32,314 bases of DNA from Anaerolineae bacterium. GTDB lineage: Bacteria; Chloroflexota; Anaerolineae; Aggregatilineales; Phototrophicaceae. Within the stretch, counting starts at the first letter, position 1. Every line of letters starts with the position of its first letter. The position numbers and the translations under genes are program-made. Below the pieces are notes generated by a model. It saw only the letters and a list, made by a program, of their open reading frames with translations, had not been told where the DNA came from and made no database searches. Below, one piece after another: positions 22,675-29,886 of this stretch. The stretch spans positions 1 through 32,314 of the forward strand of contig JAPKMU010000009.1 in the NCBI GenBank assembly GCA_026645745.1, read 5' to 3'.

Positions 22675-23541
22675 ATGTCTAGCAGTCAACCTGCTTCCGC
22701 ATCCGTTCCTGAACTCATTAAGCAAATCAACAGCCTTGACCCGACAGTGCGTGCATCGGCAGAAAAAGCGCTTGCCGCTTTGGGAATCCAAGCCGCCGAT
22801 CCATTGATCGAGGTCTTTTCGAGCGGTAGTTTTTTTGACCGGAAATGGGAAGCAAAACATATCGCCGCTGGATTGCTCACCGCGATGGGTGAGCCGCGCG
22901 CGGCAGCCCTGATCGCGAGTTATCTGGCTGAACTTGCCCCGACCATTGGCGCATCGCAGGATTACTTGAATAAAGCGCGCAGCGCTGCCGAAATGCTCAC
23001 CACGCTGCATTGGACGCCGACGACACCGCAGGAAGCAGGCATCTATTGGTTTCTGCGTGATGATCCGGTCAAGTGTGCCGAAAGCGGCAGAGCGGGGATC
23101 AAGCCGCTGCTCGATATTTTGAAAAATGAGCAGGTTGGCAATGCGTACAACAAACTTATTCGCCAACAAGCTGCGTGGGCGCTCCTTCTATTTGATGATG
23201 CTTCGGTGGTCAAACAGGCTGTGCGCACACTCGTCTATTACGGTATCACGCCCGAAGCGATTAGCGAACGGCTCGCCGTGCTGAATGCGTCTCCGGAACA
23301 AATTCAACAGGTGAGTACAGGTCACGCGTCCGCAGTCTCTTACTTAGGTTTTGTGGAAATTGTGTTAGGGTTAGGGGCAGTTCTAATCGGGTTTGGCATG
23401 TTTTCCACCACGCAAGGTGGTTCGCAGTCGATAACCGGCATGGTGATTGCAGTGGGTGGTGTGTTCGTCATCCTGATGGGTATTATGAGCATTCGCGGCA
23501 AACGCCAGCTTTCAAAGCCCGCACCCCCGGAAAGTGCGTAA
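22675..23541 (+). CDS. HEAT-repeat protein with two C-terminal membrane helices
   Basis: 288 residues, starting MSSSQPASASVPELIKQINS, with TAGGAGG nine bases before the ATG. The first ~210 residues are alpha-helical. They carry HEAT-like units such as LDPTVRASAEKALAALGIQA, then EAKHIAAGLLTAMGEPRAAA and RQQAAWALLLFDDASVVKQA, which form a protein-binding solenoid. Two membrane helices close it: LGFVEIVLGLGAVLIGFGMF and GMVIAVGGVFVILMGIMSIR. No signal peptide is present, so the solenoid is expected on the cytoplasmic side and the protein tail-anchored. A role as a membrane docking platform is likely but its partner is unknown. The two TPR proteins downstream on the other strand also form helical binding solenoids. 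Confidence 0.85.
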   Translation: MSSSQPASASVPELIKQINSLDPTVRASAEKALAALGIQAADPLIEVFSSGSFFDRKWEAKHIAAGLLTAMGEPRAAALIASYLAELAPTIGASQDYLNKARSAAEMLTTLHWTPTTPQEAGIYWFLRDDPVKCAESGRAGIKPLLDILKNEQVGNAYNKLIRQQAAWALLLFDDASVVKQAVRTLVYYGITPEAISERLAVLNASPEQIQQVSTGHASAVSYLGFVEIVLGLGAVLIGFGMFSTTQGGSQSITGMVIAVGGVFVILMGIMSIRGKRQLSKPAPPESA

Positions 23542-23553
23542 ATCGGAATCAGG

Positions 23554-23593
23554 GGGTGACGGGCATTGAATTGACCGGAGGAGCGCGTCACCC
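23554..23593. terminator. Stem between convergent HEAT and TPR genes
   Basis: GGGTGACG (23554-23561) pairs with CGTCACCC (23586-23593), eight pairs, with a 24-base interval. It lies between two convergent stop codons, but the large loop and lack of a T-run make it a weak terminator. Confidence 0.35.
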
Positions 23594-23645
23594 TGTCCTG
23601 TAAACATGTGATTGTATTTTTGACGCTGAAAATCGCACCGATTCC

Positions 23646-24650
23646 TTACCGCGCGATTGCGTTCATCTGCGCCTGAGCGGCTTTGTTTGCGTCGTCGCGC
23701 ATCCCCAACTTGGTGAAGATCAGCATCGCCTGATGAAACTTGCGCGATGCTGTCACACGCTGTCCACGCGCCATCAGGCTTTGCCCTTGCATAAACACCG
23801 TCCGCGCCATTTCACCTTCGGCTTTAATATCGCTGAACGCATCCACCGCAAGCTGAAAATACATATCAGGATCGCCAAGATGCTCGTTGGTTGCAGCGGC
23901 GTCATCTTGATGCATGGGCTGGATGCGCGGCGTACCGGTTGGCGTGTAGCCGACGGCGGTCAGCACCTCGCCCATCGTCCGATAGGCGAAGCCCAACATG
24001 AACGGCTGACGCGCCTTTTGTGAAAGCTGAAGCGACTCCAATGCGCAGCGCCATGCGGCGGTTCTCTCATCCACACGCAGATAATAGGTCGCCAACCCTT
24101 GATCACAGTCGCTCGTGACCTCGTCGCGTGTTTCTTCTTTCGACTCTTGCTTGACCAGCTCAATCGCCTTTTCAAAGCGTTCTTTCGCGCTTGCCAGTTG
24201 GTTCATTGACAGCAGCAGGTGTCCTTCATTCGCGGCGGCGTATGCTGCCGTGCTGTATTCGTTGATCGCATTCGCCTGTTCATAGGCGGTGCGAAAGAAC
24301 TGACGTGCGCGCGGAAAATCTCCCTTTTGGCGGTAGCTTTCGCCTAAGTTCATGATCGCCCGCACGATTTGCGCACGGTTTCCCGCGCGTTCGAATAAGT
24401 CGCGGGCGCGGGCAAAGTGGCGAACGCTGTAGTCAAGCTCGCCGCGATACCCGTACATCATCCCCAGCATATTTTCAACGATACCTTGATTGGCATAATG
24501 CGCGCTGCCGACCTGCTCCCGTTCCATATCGAGCAATGTATCAACGGCGGTTTTAAATACTAAACTGCCATTGTGCCAGCCGTCATAAACCGCATTGCAG
24601 CGTTCTTTAAACGCTTCATCCGGTTCTTGAGCAATCGTCGGTTGCGTCAT
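23646..24650 (-). CDS. TPR-repeat protein, paralog 2
   Basis: 334 residues, helical, cytoplasmic (no signal peptide). TPR-like units begin after ~50: QGIVENMLGMMYGYRGELDY, SVRHFARARDLFERAGNRAQ and IMNLGESYRQKGDFPRARQF, then a fourth around AAANEGHLLLSMNQLASAKE. A C-terminal block contains HLGDPDMYFQLAVDAFSDIK and TASRKFHQAMLIFTKLGMRD, which it shares with its neighbour. The upstream paralog (24673-25683) is similar over its full length with about half of positions identical by eye, so this pair is an old tandem duplication. The 22-base gap between them suggests one operon. The N-terminal part (FKERCNAVYDGWHNGSLVFK) is conserved in both. Function unknown; probably protein binding, perhaps in a signalling context. 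Confidence 0.85.
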   Translation of the reverse strand: MTQPTIAQEPDEAFKERCNAVYDGWHNGSLVFKTAVDTLLDMEREQVGSAHYANQGIVENMLGMMYGYRGELDYSVRHFARARDLFERAGNRAQIVRAIMNLGESYRQKGDFPRARQFFRTAYEQANAINEYSTAAYAAANEGHLLLSMNQLASAKERFEKAIELVKQESKEETRDEVTSDCDQGLATYYLRVDERTAAWRCALESLQLSQKARQPFMLGFAYRTMGEVLTAVGYTPTGTPRIQPMHQDDAAATNEHLGDPDMYFQLAVDAFSDIKAEGEMARTVFMQGQSLMARGQRVTASRKFHQAMLIFTKLGMRDDANKAAQAQMNAIAR

Positions 24651-24672
24651 GATTTCAAGTGCCTCGGCTCAA

Positions 24673-25683
24673 CTAGTCTGCGATTGAATTCATCTGTGCT
24701 TGAGCGGATTTGGTCGCATCGTCTTTCATGCCCAGCTTGGTGAAAATCAAGGTTGCCTGCTGGAATTTGCGCGATGCGGTGACTTTTTGCCCGCGTGCGA
24801 GCAAACTCTTGCCTTGAACAAAAATCGTCCGCGCGATCTCGCCTTCCGCGCTGATCTTCCTGAACTGGTCAATCGACAATTGGAAATACATGTCAGGATC
24901 GCCGAGCGATTCATTCGTCGCCGCCGGATCAGACATATCGGGTGTTTCTCGCGGGGCGTTGTCCGGCGTTGTGCCAAGCGCCGTCAGGATTTCGCCCATC
25001 GTGCGGTACGCGCCGCCAAGCAGGAACGGTACATCTGCCTGACGCGCGACGTTGAGCGACTCAAGAGCGCACTCCCACGCCGACTGGGTATCGCGCTTCG
25101 CCAGATGGTATGTCACCATCCCCTGCTTCACTTGCGCGATCACCTGCCAGCGCCGCTGCTCGGTTACATCGGCGCGAGTGATGATCTCCTCGGCTTTTTC
25201 AAAACGTTCACGCGCCCCATCGGGTTGATCTTGCGACAGCAGCAGATCACCTTCGTTTGCGGCTGAAATCGCAGCGACACCGTGATTGCCGAAATAGATC
25301 GCTTGGTCGAACGCGGTGCGGAAGAACTGCCGTGCACGAACAAAGTCCCCTTTTTGGCGGTGACTTTCTCCGATGTTCAGCACGCACGCCAAGACGCGAT
25401 CCGGTCTGTTGGCGCGCTCGAACAAGTCACGAGAGCGGGCGAAATGACGGATGCTGCGGTCATAATCACCCCGGTAAGCGTACAACAGCCCAATCGTGTT
25501 TTCCGCATACCCTTGATTGGCAACTTGGGCTTCTTTCGCACCCTCCATCTCCAACTGCAAGAGTGAATCCATAGCGGTTTTATAGGCAAGATTTCCGCTG
25601 CTCCATCGACGAAAGACATCTTCGCAGCGCGCACGAAAATCCTCATCAACATCGAGCGGCTGAGGACTGAGAGGTTGCGTCAT
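24673..25683 (-). CDS. TPR-repeat protein, paralog 1
   Basis: 336 residues from the ATG at 25683; a GTG six bases earlier is in frame, but AAGGGG is better placed for the ATG. It is colinear with its downstream neighbour, with TPR units VANQGYAENTIGLLYAYRGD, SIRHFARSRDLFERANRPDR and VLNIGESHRQKGDFVRARQF. The shared C-terminal block reads LGDPDMYFQLSIDQFRKISA and TASRKFQQATLIFTKLGMKD. It is slightly longer in the first inter-repeat region. As the first gene of the pair it carries the promoter region (a TACAAT on the minus strand at 25736-25731 with no clear -35). It is likely an adaptor protein; no catalytic residues are seen. Confidence 0.86.
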   Translation of the reverse strand: MTQPLSPQPLDVDEDFRARCEDVFRRWSSGNLAYKTAMDSLLQLEMEGAKEAQVANQGYAENTIGLLYAYRGDYDRSIRHFARSRDLFERANRPDRVLACVLNIGESHRQKGDFVRARQFFRTAFDQAIYFGNHGVAAISAANEGDLLLSQDQPDGARERFEKAEEIITRADVTEQRRWQVIAQVKQGMVTYHLAKRDTQSAWECALESLNVARQADVPFLLGGAYRTMGEILTALGTTPDNAPRETPDMSDPAATNESLGDPDMYFQLSIDQFRKISAEGEIARTIFVQGKSLLARGQKVTASRKFQQATLIFTKLGMKDDATKSAQAQMNSIAD

Positions 25684-25810
25684 TATCACCCCTTAACTTT
25701 CGGTTACATCCCCTTAATGCTGACGACTATTGTATGACCATGCCCCTGAAGTTCCCACAATAGTTTGCAATAATTTTACGTAACCGTGTTGAGCGGGTTG
25801 CACAATGCCA

Positions 25811-25852
25811 TCACAATTCGTTCACCATTCTCTCACACCCATGTTGTAGAAT
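25811..25852 (+). promoter_or_regulatory. 11-bp-phased TCAC repeats and -10 before the AttH-like gene
   Basis: TCACAA (25811), TCACCA (25822) and TCACAC (25833) start exactly 11 bases apart. A TAGAAT -10-like hexamer follows at 25847-25852, eight bases after the last repeat. No -35 is visible because the repeats occupy that region. This is the layout of promoters activated by PhoB/OmpR-type regulators, and the repeat resembles the set at 3249-3293. Confidence 0.45.
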
Positions 25853-25882
25853 TTTTCACGAACGAATTTTGGGGTAAACATT

Positions 25883-27061
25883 GTGTGGCGATGGATGACT
25901 CTTGGCGTGATCGCGCTGGCGATTGTGCTGGTTGGCTTCAGTTTGGTCAACAGCACCGGGGACGCGCCTGTAACTGCGAGCGCTGTGTTGGGCGCGGCAA
26001 ATACGGATATTACCGGATTCACGCGGGCGGTCACCCCGCTGGCGTGGGAATTCCCGCGCGATTTTGGTGCGCACCCGGATTATCAAACCGAATGGTGGTA
26101 TTACACCGGAAATCTGCAAACTGACGACGGGCGGCGTTTTGGCTACCAGTTCACGATCTTTCGGCGCGGCATTGCGCCAGAATTCCCTACCTCAGCCGAT
26201 TCCGAATGGCGGTCAACACAGTTGTATATGGCGCATTTCGCCATCACCGACGCGGCGGGCGCGCGTTTCTTGCACGAAGAACGCTTCGCGCGCAGCGGTG
26301 CGGAACTCGCCGGAGCCGTTGTTGAACCAACCTACCGGACATGGCTCGAAGGCTGGCAGGTGATCGGACTGAACGCCGAAGCAACCGAGCGGCAGATTAC
26401 CGCCGCGATGACCTCAACCGAGGAAGGCGCAGCACTCGATTTGATCCTGTCCATCGTCAAGCCGCCCGCACTTCAAGGCGAAAACGGAGATGGCTTGAGC
26501 GCCAAGAGTTCAGACGAGGGAAACGCAAGCCATTATTATTCGCTGACACGGATGCCCACACGCGGAACGATCACGATTGACGGCGAAACATTCACTGTTT
26601 CCGGTTCATCATGGATGGATCACGAATTCAGCACGAGCGCGCTCGGCAGCGATGCGTTGGGGTGGGATTGGTTCGGCTTGCAGTTTGACGACGACCGCGA
26701 AATGATGCTCGGTCAAATTCGGCTGAACGACGGCGGACGCGACCCGAATTTCGGCGGCTTGCTGGTGAATCCTGACGGTTCAACGCGCTATCTACCCGCT
26801 GATTCATTTACACTCACACCCACTGGCACATGGACGAGTCCACATTCAGGTGGGGTATATCCATCCGGCTTTGAAGTTTCGGTGAACATAGGTGAGGCTG
26901 AACCCCTTTGGTTTACGCTCACACCGCTGCTTGCCGATCAAGAGCTTCACGGCGGTGGAATCGTGTATTGGGAGGGAAGTGTTCGGATCAGCGGCGATGT
27001 GACCGGATACGGCTATGTTGAGCTTACGGGCTATGTCGATGCGATGACGGGGCGGTTCTAA
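25883..27061 (+). CDS. AttH/CrtC-like lipocalin-fold protein
   Basis: 392 residues, starting with GTG (TGGGGTAAAC upstream supports it). An N-terminal membrane anchor or signal peptide (WMTLGVIALAIVLVGFSLVN) is followed by the family core. EWWYYTGN (70-77) and GSSWMDHEFS (241-250) are hallmarks of the AttH/carotenoid 1,2-hydratase (CrtC) group. Further typical parts are GYQFTIFRRG and LGWDWFGLQFDDDREMMLGQ. These proteins have two lipocalin-like barrels. CrtC adds water to carotenoid ends, but most AttH-like members are not proven enzymes, and no carotenoid genes are near. The acidic Asp in SWMDHE is the kind of residue used by CrtC-type hydratases. It ends in MTGRF, and that 3' sequence recurs downstream of the second Uma2 gene. 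Confidence 0.87.
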   Translation: MWRWMTLGVIALAIVLVGFSLVNSTGDAPVTASAVLGAANTDITGFTRAVTPLAWEFPRDFGAHPDYQTEWWYYTGNLQTDDGRRFGYQFTIFRRGIAPEFPTSADSEWRSTQLYMAHFAITDAAGARFLHEERFARSGAELAGAVVEPTYRTWLEGWQVIGLNAEATERQITAAMTSTEEGAALDLILSIVKPPALQGENGDGLSAKSSDEGNASHYYSLTRMPTRGTITIDGETFTVSGSSWMDHEFSTSALGSDALGWDWFGLQFDDDREMMLGQIRLNDGGRDPNFGGLLVNPDGSTRYLPADSFTLTPTGTWTSPHSGGVYPSGFEVSVNIGEAEPLWFTLTPLLADQELHGGGIVYWEGSVRISGDVTGYGYVELTGYVDAMTGRF

Positions 27062-27134
27062 TCGCCTTCTTGTTCGGCGTCCTGCTCAAAGCTGACTTTC
27101 TCGTATACGTCGCTCAACGCCAGCACACATTCGA
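27044..27134. repeat. 3' cassette repeat, copy 1
   Basis: This stretch covers the last codons of the AttH-like gene and the end of the first Uma2 gene. It is almost identical to 27705-27795 for about 76 bases (47 and then 26 identical bases split by one mismatch), after which identity declines. Confidence 0.85.
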
Positions 27135-27672
27135 TAGACGGCAGTTCGACCATTTGATCAAGCCCATAGATTACCGTGCTTGCCTTCGACCATTCGCCGT
27201 TCGATTCGCGTGTGAAACGCTCGATCACGGGGGTTGTTTGGCGAATCAATAAATAGTCGCGCAGCGTCGGGATCGTCTGATAAGCACGCCATTTTTTGCC
27301 GCGATCCATTGACTCTGAGGTTTTGGACATCACTTCAACGAGCAGTGTCGGGTTGGTGATCATCTCCATGCCCCGGCGCTGCTCGATCACGGGATCGCCG
27401 CACACCACGCTGACATCAGGATAAACGAACATCCCCGAAGCCGTTTTCACCATCATGTCACTAGAAAACAGACTGCATTTCCCGCCGTCGAGCTTGCGAC
27501 CCAAACTGATTAGCAAATTGGTGATAATGCGTGCGTGCGACAATTTGCCCCCCGACATCATGCGAAAGACATAGACCTCACCGTCGATGAACTCATGCCG
27601 ATCATCGCTGGCGGATTCCATCGCCAAGTATTCCTCGACCGTCCACTCTCGTTTAATCGGAAGCGTGCTCAT
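27058..27672 (-). CDS. Uma2-family PD-(D/E)XK nuclease-like protein, copy A
   Basis: 204 residues from MSTLPIKREWTVEEYLAMES. The ORF is open further upstream but this ATG fits the family's typical start. The nuclease core is EFIDGEVYVF, then YPDVSVVCGD (acidic metal ligand), LLVEVMSKTSESMDRGKKWR (E and K of the PD-(D/E)XK centre) and YLLIRQTTPVIERFTRE. All key acidic and Lys residues are present. The last 20-odd residues, ALSDVYEKVSFEQDAEQEGD, are identical to those of copy B. The stop overlaps the AttH-like gene's stop from the other side. Uma2 proteins are abundant in Chloroflexota and cyanobacteria; their cellular role is not settled. Confidence 0.92.
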   Translation of the reverse strand: MSTLPIKREWTVEEYLAMESASDDRHEFIDGEVYVFRMMSGGKLSHARIITNLLISLGRKLDGGKCSLFSSDMMVKTASGMFVYPDVSVVCGDPVIEQRRGMEMITNPTLLVEVMSKTSESMDRGKKWRAYQTIPTLRDYLLIRQTTPVIERFTRESNGEWSKASTVIYGLDQMVELPSIECVLALSDVYEKVSFEQDAEQEGD

Positions 27673-27704
27673 CGGTGCGTTCTTTCTCACTCTAACCAAT
27701 CCCA

Positions 27705-27795
27705 ATGACGGGGCGGTTCTAATCGCCTTCTTGTTCGGCGTCCTGCTCAAAACTGACTTTCTCGTATACGTCGCTCAATGCCAGCATGCATTCAA
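27705..27795. repeat. 3' cassette repeat, copy 2
   Basis: It contains the 3' end of the second Uma2 gene plus an extra ATGACGGGGCGGTTCTAA, the tail of the AttH-like gene although no such gene is here. It is offset by 661 bases from copy 1. Confidence 0.85.
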
Positions 27796-28333
27796 TCGAC
27801 CGAATTTCAAAAACCTGCTCCTGCCCCCGATAGATGATGCTGTTATCTGTCCATTCGGTATCGGCAGCGCGGCTGAAGTGTTCGATCTCAGCTTCATCTT
27901 GTTTGATCAAAAGATAATCGCAGAGGGACGGGATCGTTTTGTACTCTCCCCATTTTGCGCCACGATCATAAAACGCGGTTGAAGGCGAAAGCACTTCGAC
28001 AATCACCGTTGGGTTGAGTAAGGTGTCGCGGTGATCATCCCGAAGCTGAACATCGCCACAGACAACGATCACATCTGGAAAAGTCGCCAACTTGGAAGGC
28101 GTAAGCACACGCATACTTTCGACATAGACTTTACAAGCCTTACGCCGAAGCTGCGCGTGCAGTGACGCGAACGTGTTCCCGATGATTACATTATGTGCCT
28201 CGCTGCCGCCCACCATATCATAAACACGCCCATCCAGATATTCGTGTTTCTGTTGGCTGGCGCGATCCATCATCAGATACTCATCGAGCGTCCAATAATG
28301 GACGCGAGAGTCCAAGTGTGGCATTGCAGACAC
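27719..28333 (-). CDS. Uma2-family PD-(D/E)XK nuclease-like protein, copy B
   Basis: 204 residues. The GTG at 28333 is supported by GAGGAG eight bases before it; the ATG three codons in is too far. The core motifs are EYLDGRVYDM, FPDVIVVCGD, VIVEVLSPSTAFYDRGAKWG and YLLIKQDEAEIEHFSRA, all compatible with an intact metal-binding site. Outside the C-terminus it is only about 40% identical to copy A by eye, so the genes are old paralogs. The last ~25 residues and the DNA just past the stop are nearly identical to copy A, which suggests gene conversion or reuse of a 3' cassette. Confidence 0.92.
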   Translation of the reverse strand: MSAMPHLDSRVHYWTLDEYLMMDRASQQKHEYLDGRVYDMVGGSEAHNVIIGNTFASLHAQLRRKACKVYVESMRVLTPSKLATFPDVIVVCGDVQLRDDHRDTLLNPTVIVEVLSPSTAFYDRGAKWGEYKTIPSLCDYLLIKQDEAEIEHFSRAADTEWTDNSIIYRGQEQVFEIRSIECMLALSDVYEKVSFEQDAEQEGD

Positions 28334-28388
28334 AGGTATTTCTCCTCATCTCGCCCTGATTCCATTATGCCACAATCTGCCGCCGCGT

Positions 28389-29630
28389 TTACGCGCCAAG
28401 CGCCCACCGCAAAATCGTTTGCAGCAGCACATTCGCGCCGCGCTCGATGTCCTCCCATTCGGTGAACTCACGCGGACTGTGACCGATCCCATCGACTGAT
28501 GGGATGAAGATCATACCGGTCGGGGTGATCTGCGCGGTGAACTGCCCTGCATGCCCTGCATAGCTGATCAGCGGCATGGAGGGGATGCCAAAATCCTCAC
28601 AGACGGATTCAATCGCAGAAACAAAACCAGCCGACATAGAGGCGGCTGGCATGTGGGTGATCAATTCGTGACGGATGTCGAGAGCGTTGGCGGCGGCGCA
28701 TTCACGCGCAATCTGAAGGGCTTCGCGTTCCATCTCAACCATCAAGTCTTCTTGAACATGACGGAATTCGACGGTGCAGCACGCTTCACTGGGGATGATG
28801 TTGAACTTACCCGGCTTTACATCAACATCACCGCAGCTAAAAATGCCATCGCCGTAGCGGGCGCGCATGCTTTCGTGTGCCCGCACGATGAACAGCGCCG
28901 CACCACGCAGCGCATCACGCCGCTTATACATATCGGTTGTGCCGCTGTGTCCCGCTTGACCCAAAAATGTGATCTTGTGCGTCTTACGTCCGACGATTCC
29001 TGTGACGATACCAATTGGGCGGTGAGATTTTTCGAGGCGAGTGCCGTGTTCGATGTGCAGCTCAAGATACCCCGCCAGCGACTCAGGATCGCGCCGCGTT
29101 CCGAGTACCCGCTGCGCATCTGAGCCGACGCTCCGCAGCGCCGCGCGTAACTGCGCGTTATCGCGGCGGGTATCGAAAATATCTTCACTGGTGAGCACAC
29201 CGACGAATGCCCGCGCCCCAAACAGCGACGCATAATGCCCTTCGTCGTCGGTGAAGTTCATCGCTTCAAGTTTCACGGGGAGTTCGATGCCGGATTCGTG
29301 AATCGTGCGCAAGCATTCGAGCGCCGCTAACACCCCCACCGCGCCATCGAACCGTCCGCCGTCAGGGACGGTATCCAAATGTGAGCCGATCACGAGTGTG
29401 CGCGCGTTTGGATCTGCTGCATCCAAAATCGCGCTCAAATTTGCGGCGTCATCGTCATGAACGCGCAGCCCTGCTTCTTCGGCGCGATCAGCGTACCATG
29501 CGCGCGCATGAATATCGTCCGGCGTAAGCGCTAACCGTGTGACACCGCCGCTGCCATCACCACCCACTGCTGCCAATGCTTCAAAGTCGGCGCGCATTCG
29601 CTCGCCATTTACTGCGATTTGTCTGATCAT
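28389..29630 (-). CDS. M20-family amidohydrolase, allantoate/N-carbamoyl-amino-acid type
   Basis: 413 residues from MIRQIAVNGERMRADFEALA; an ATG five codons upstream (29645) is also possible. I rejected the much longer frame because it would start at the promoter. The two metal ligands are in GSHLDTVPDGGRFDGAVGVL (His and Asp), NFTDDEGHYASLFGARAF (D-E-G motif) and ELHIEHGTRLE. The dimer-domain hallmark G-R-K-T-H-K-I-T-F-x-G-x-A-G-H-S-G is present, and the last ligand is in the IPSVDGIGHSPREFTEWEDI region. This set marks the hydantoinase/carbamoylase subfamily that hydrolyses allantoate, ureidopropionate or N-carbamoyl-amino acids with two metal ions. The substrate is not decidable. It has no pathway neighbours, so it acts alone in nitrogen salvage. 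Confidence 0.9.
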   Translation of the reverse strand: MIRQIAVNGERMRADFEALAAVGGDGSGGVTRLALTPDDIHARAWYADRAEEAGLRVHDDDAANLSAILDAADPNARTLVIGSHLDTVPDGGRFDGAVGVLAALECLRTIHESGIELPVKLEAMNFTDDEGHYASLFGARAFVGVLTSEDIFDTRRDNAQLRAALRSVGSDAQRVLGTRRDPESLAGYLELHIEHGTRLEKSHRPIGIVTGIVGRKTHKITFLGQAGHSGTTDMYKRRDALRGAALFIVRAHESMRARYGDGIFSCGDVDVKPGKFNIIPSEACCTVEFRHVQEDLMVEMEREALQIARECAAANALDIRHELITHMPAASMSAGFVSAIESVCEDFGIPSMPLISYAGHAGQFTAQITPTGMIFIPSVDGIGHSPREFTEWEDIERGANVLLQTILRWALGA

Positions 29631-29727
29631 GGTGTTGTGCTGCATAAGTACCACAGAGGGAAATCCTAACGCCGCCGAAAGCGGCAAACGCGCAACCACA
29701 ATCGGCGCTCGTGCGTAAATGCTTCTG

Positions 29728-29757
29728 ATTATAAGGACAGGTGTGCCAAAAGGACAA
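29728..29757 (-). promoter_or_regulatory. Promoter of the M20 amidohydrolase gene
   Basis: On the minus strand TTGTCC (29757-29752) and a perfect TATAAT (29733-29728) have an 18-base spacer. Transcription would begin near 29721, giving a leader of ~90 bases and excluding the longest frame start. Confidence 0.6.
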
Positions 29758-29886
29758 TAACGTTCGGCATACATCCAATCAGACCATCTTTTTAGAGGAA
29801 GGATGGTTTTGAATACCGCCTGCCTTGAATCGCCCTACTCCTTGAAAGTTGAAAGAATTTGCGCACAGTCTTACACAGGAGACACT

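Noticed and set aside
27044-27795. Insertion sequence flanked by direct repeats
   Set aside because: The near-identical 76-base repeats enclose a Uma2 gene, not a transposase, and no terminal inverted repeats are present.
29646-29774. 48-residue N-terminal extension of the M20 amidohydrolase
   Set aside because: The extension covers the TATAAT promoter and exceeds the usual length of the family.
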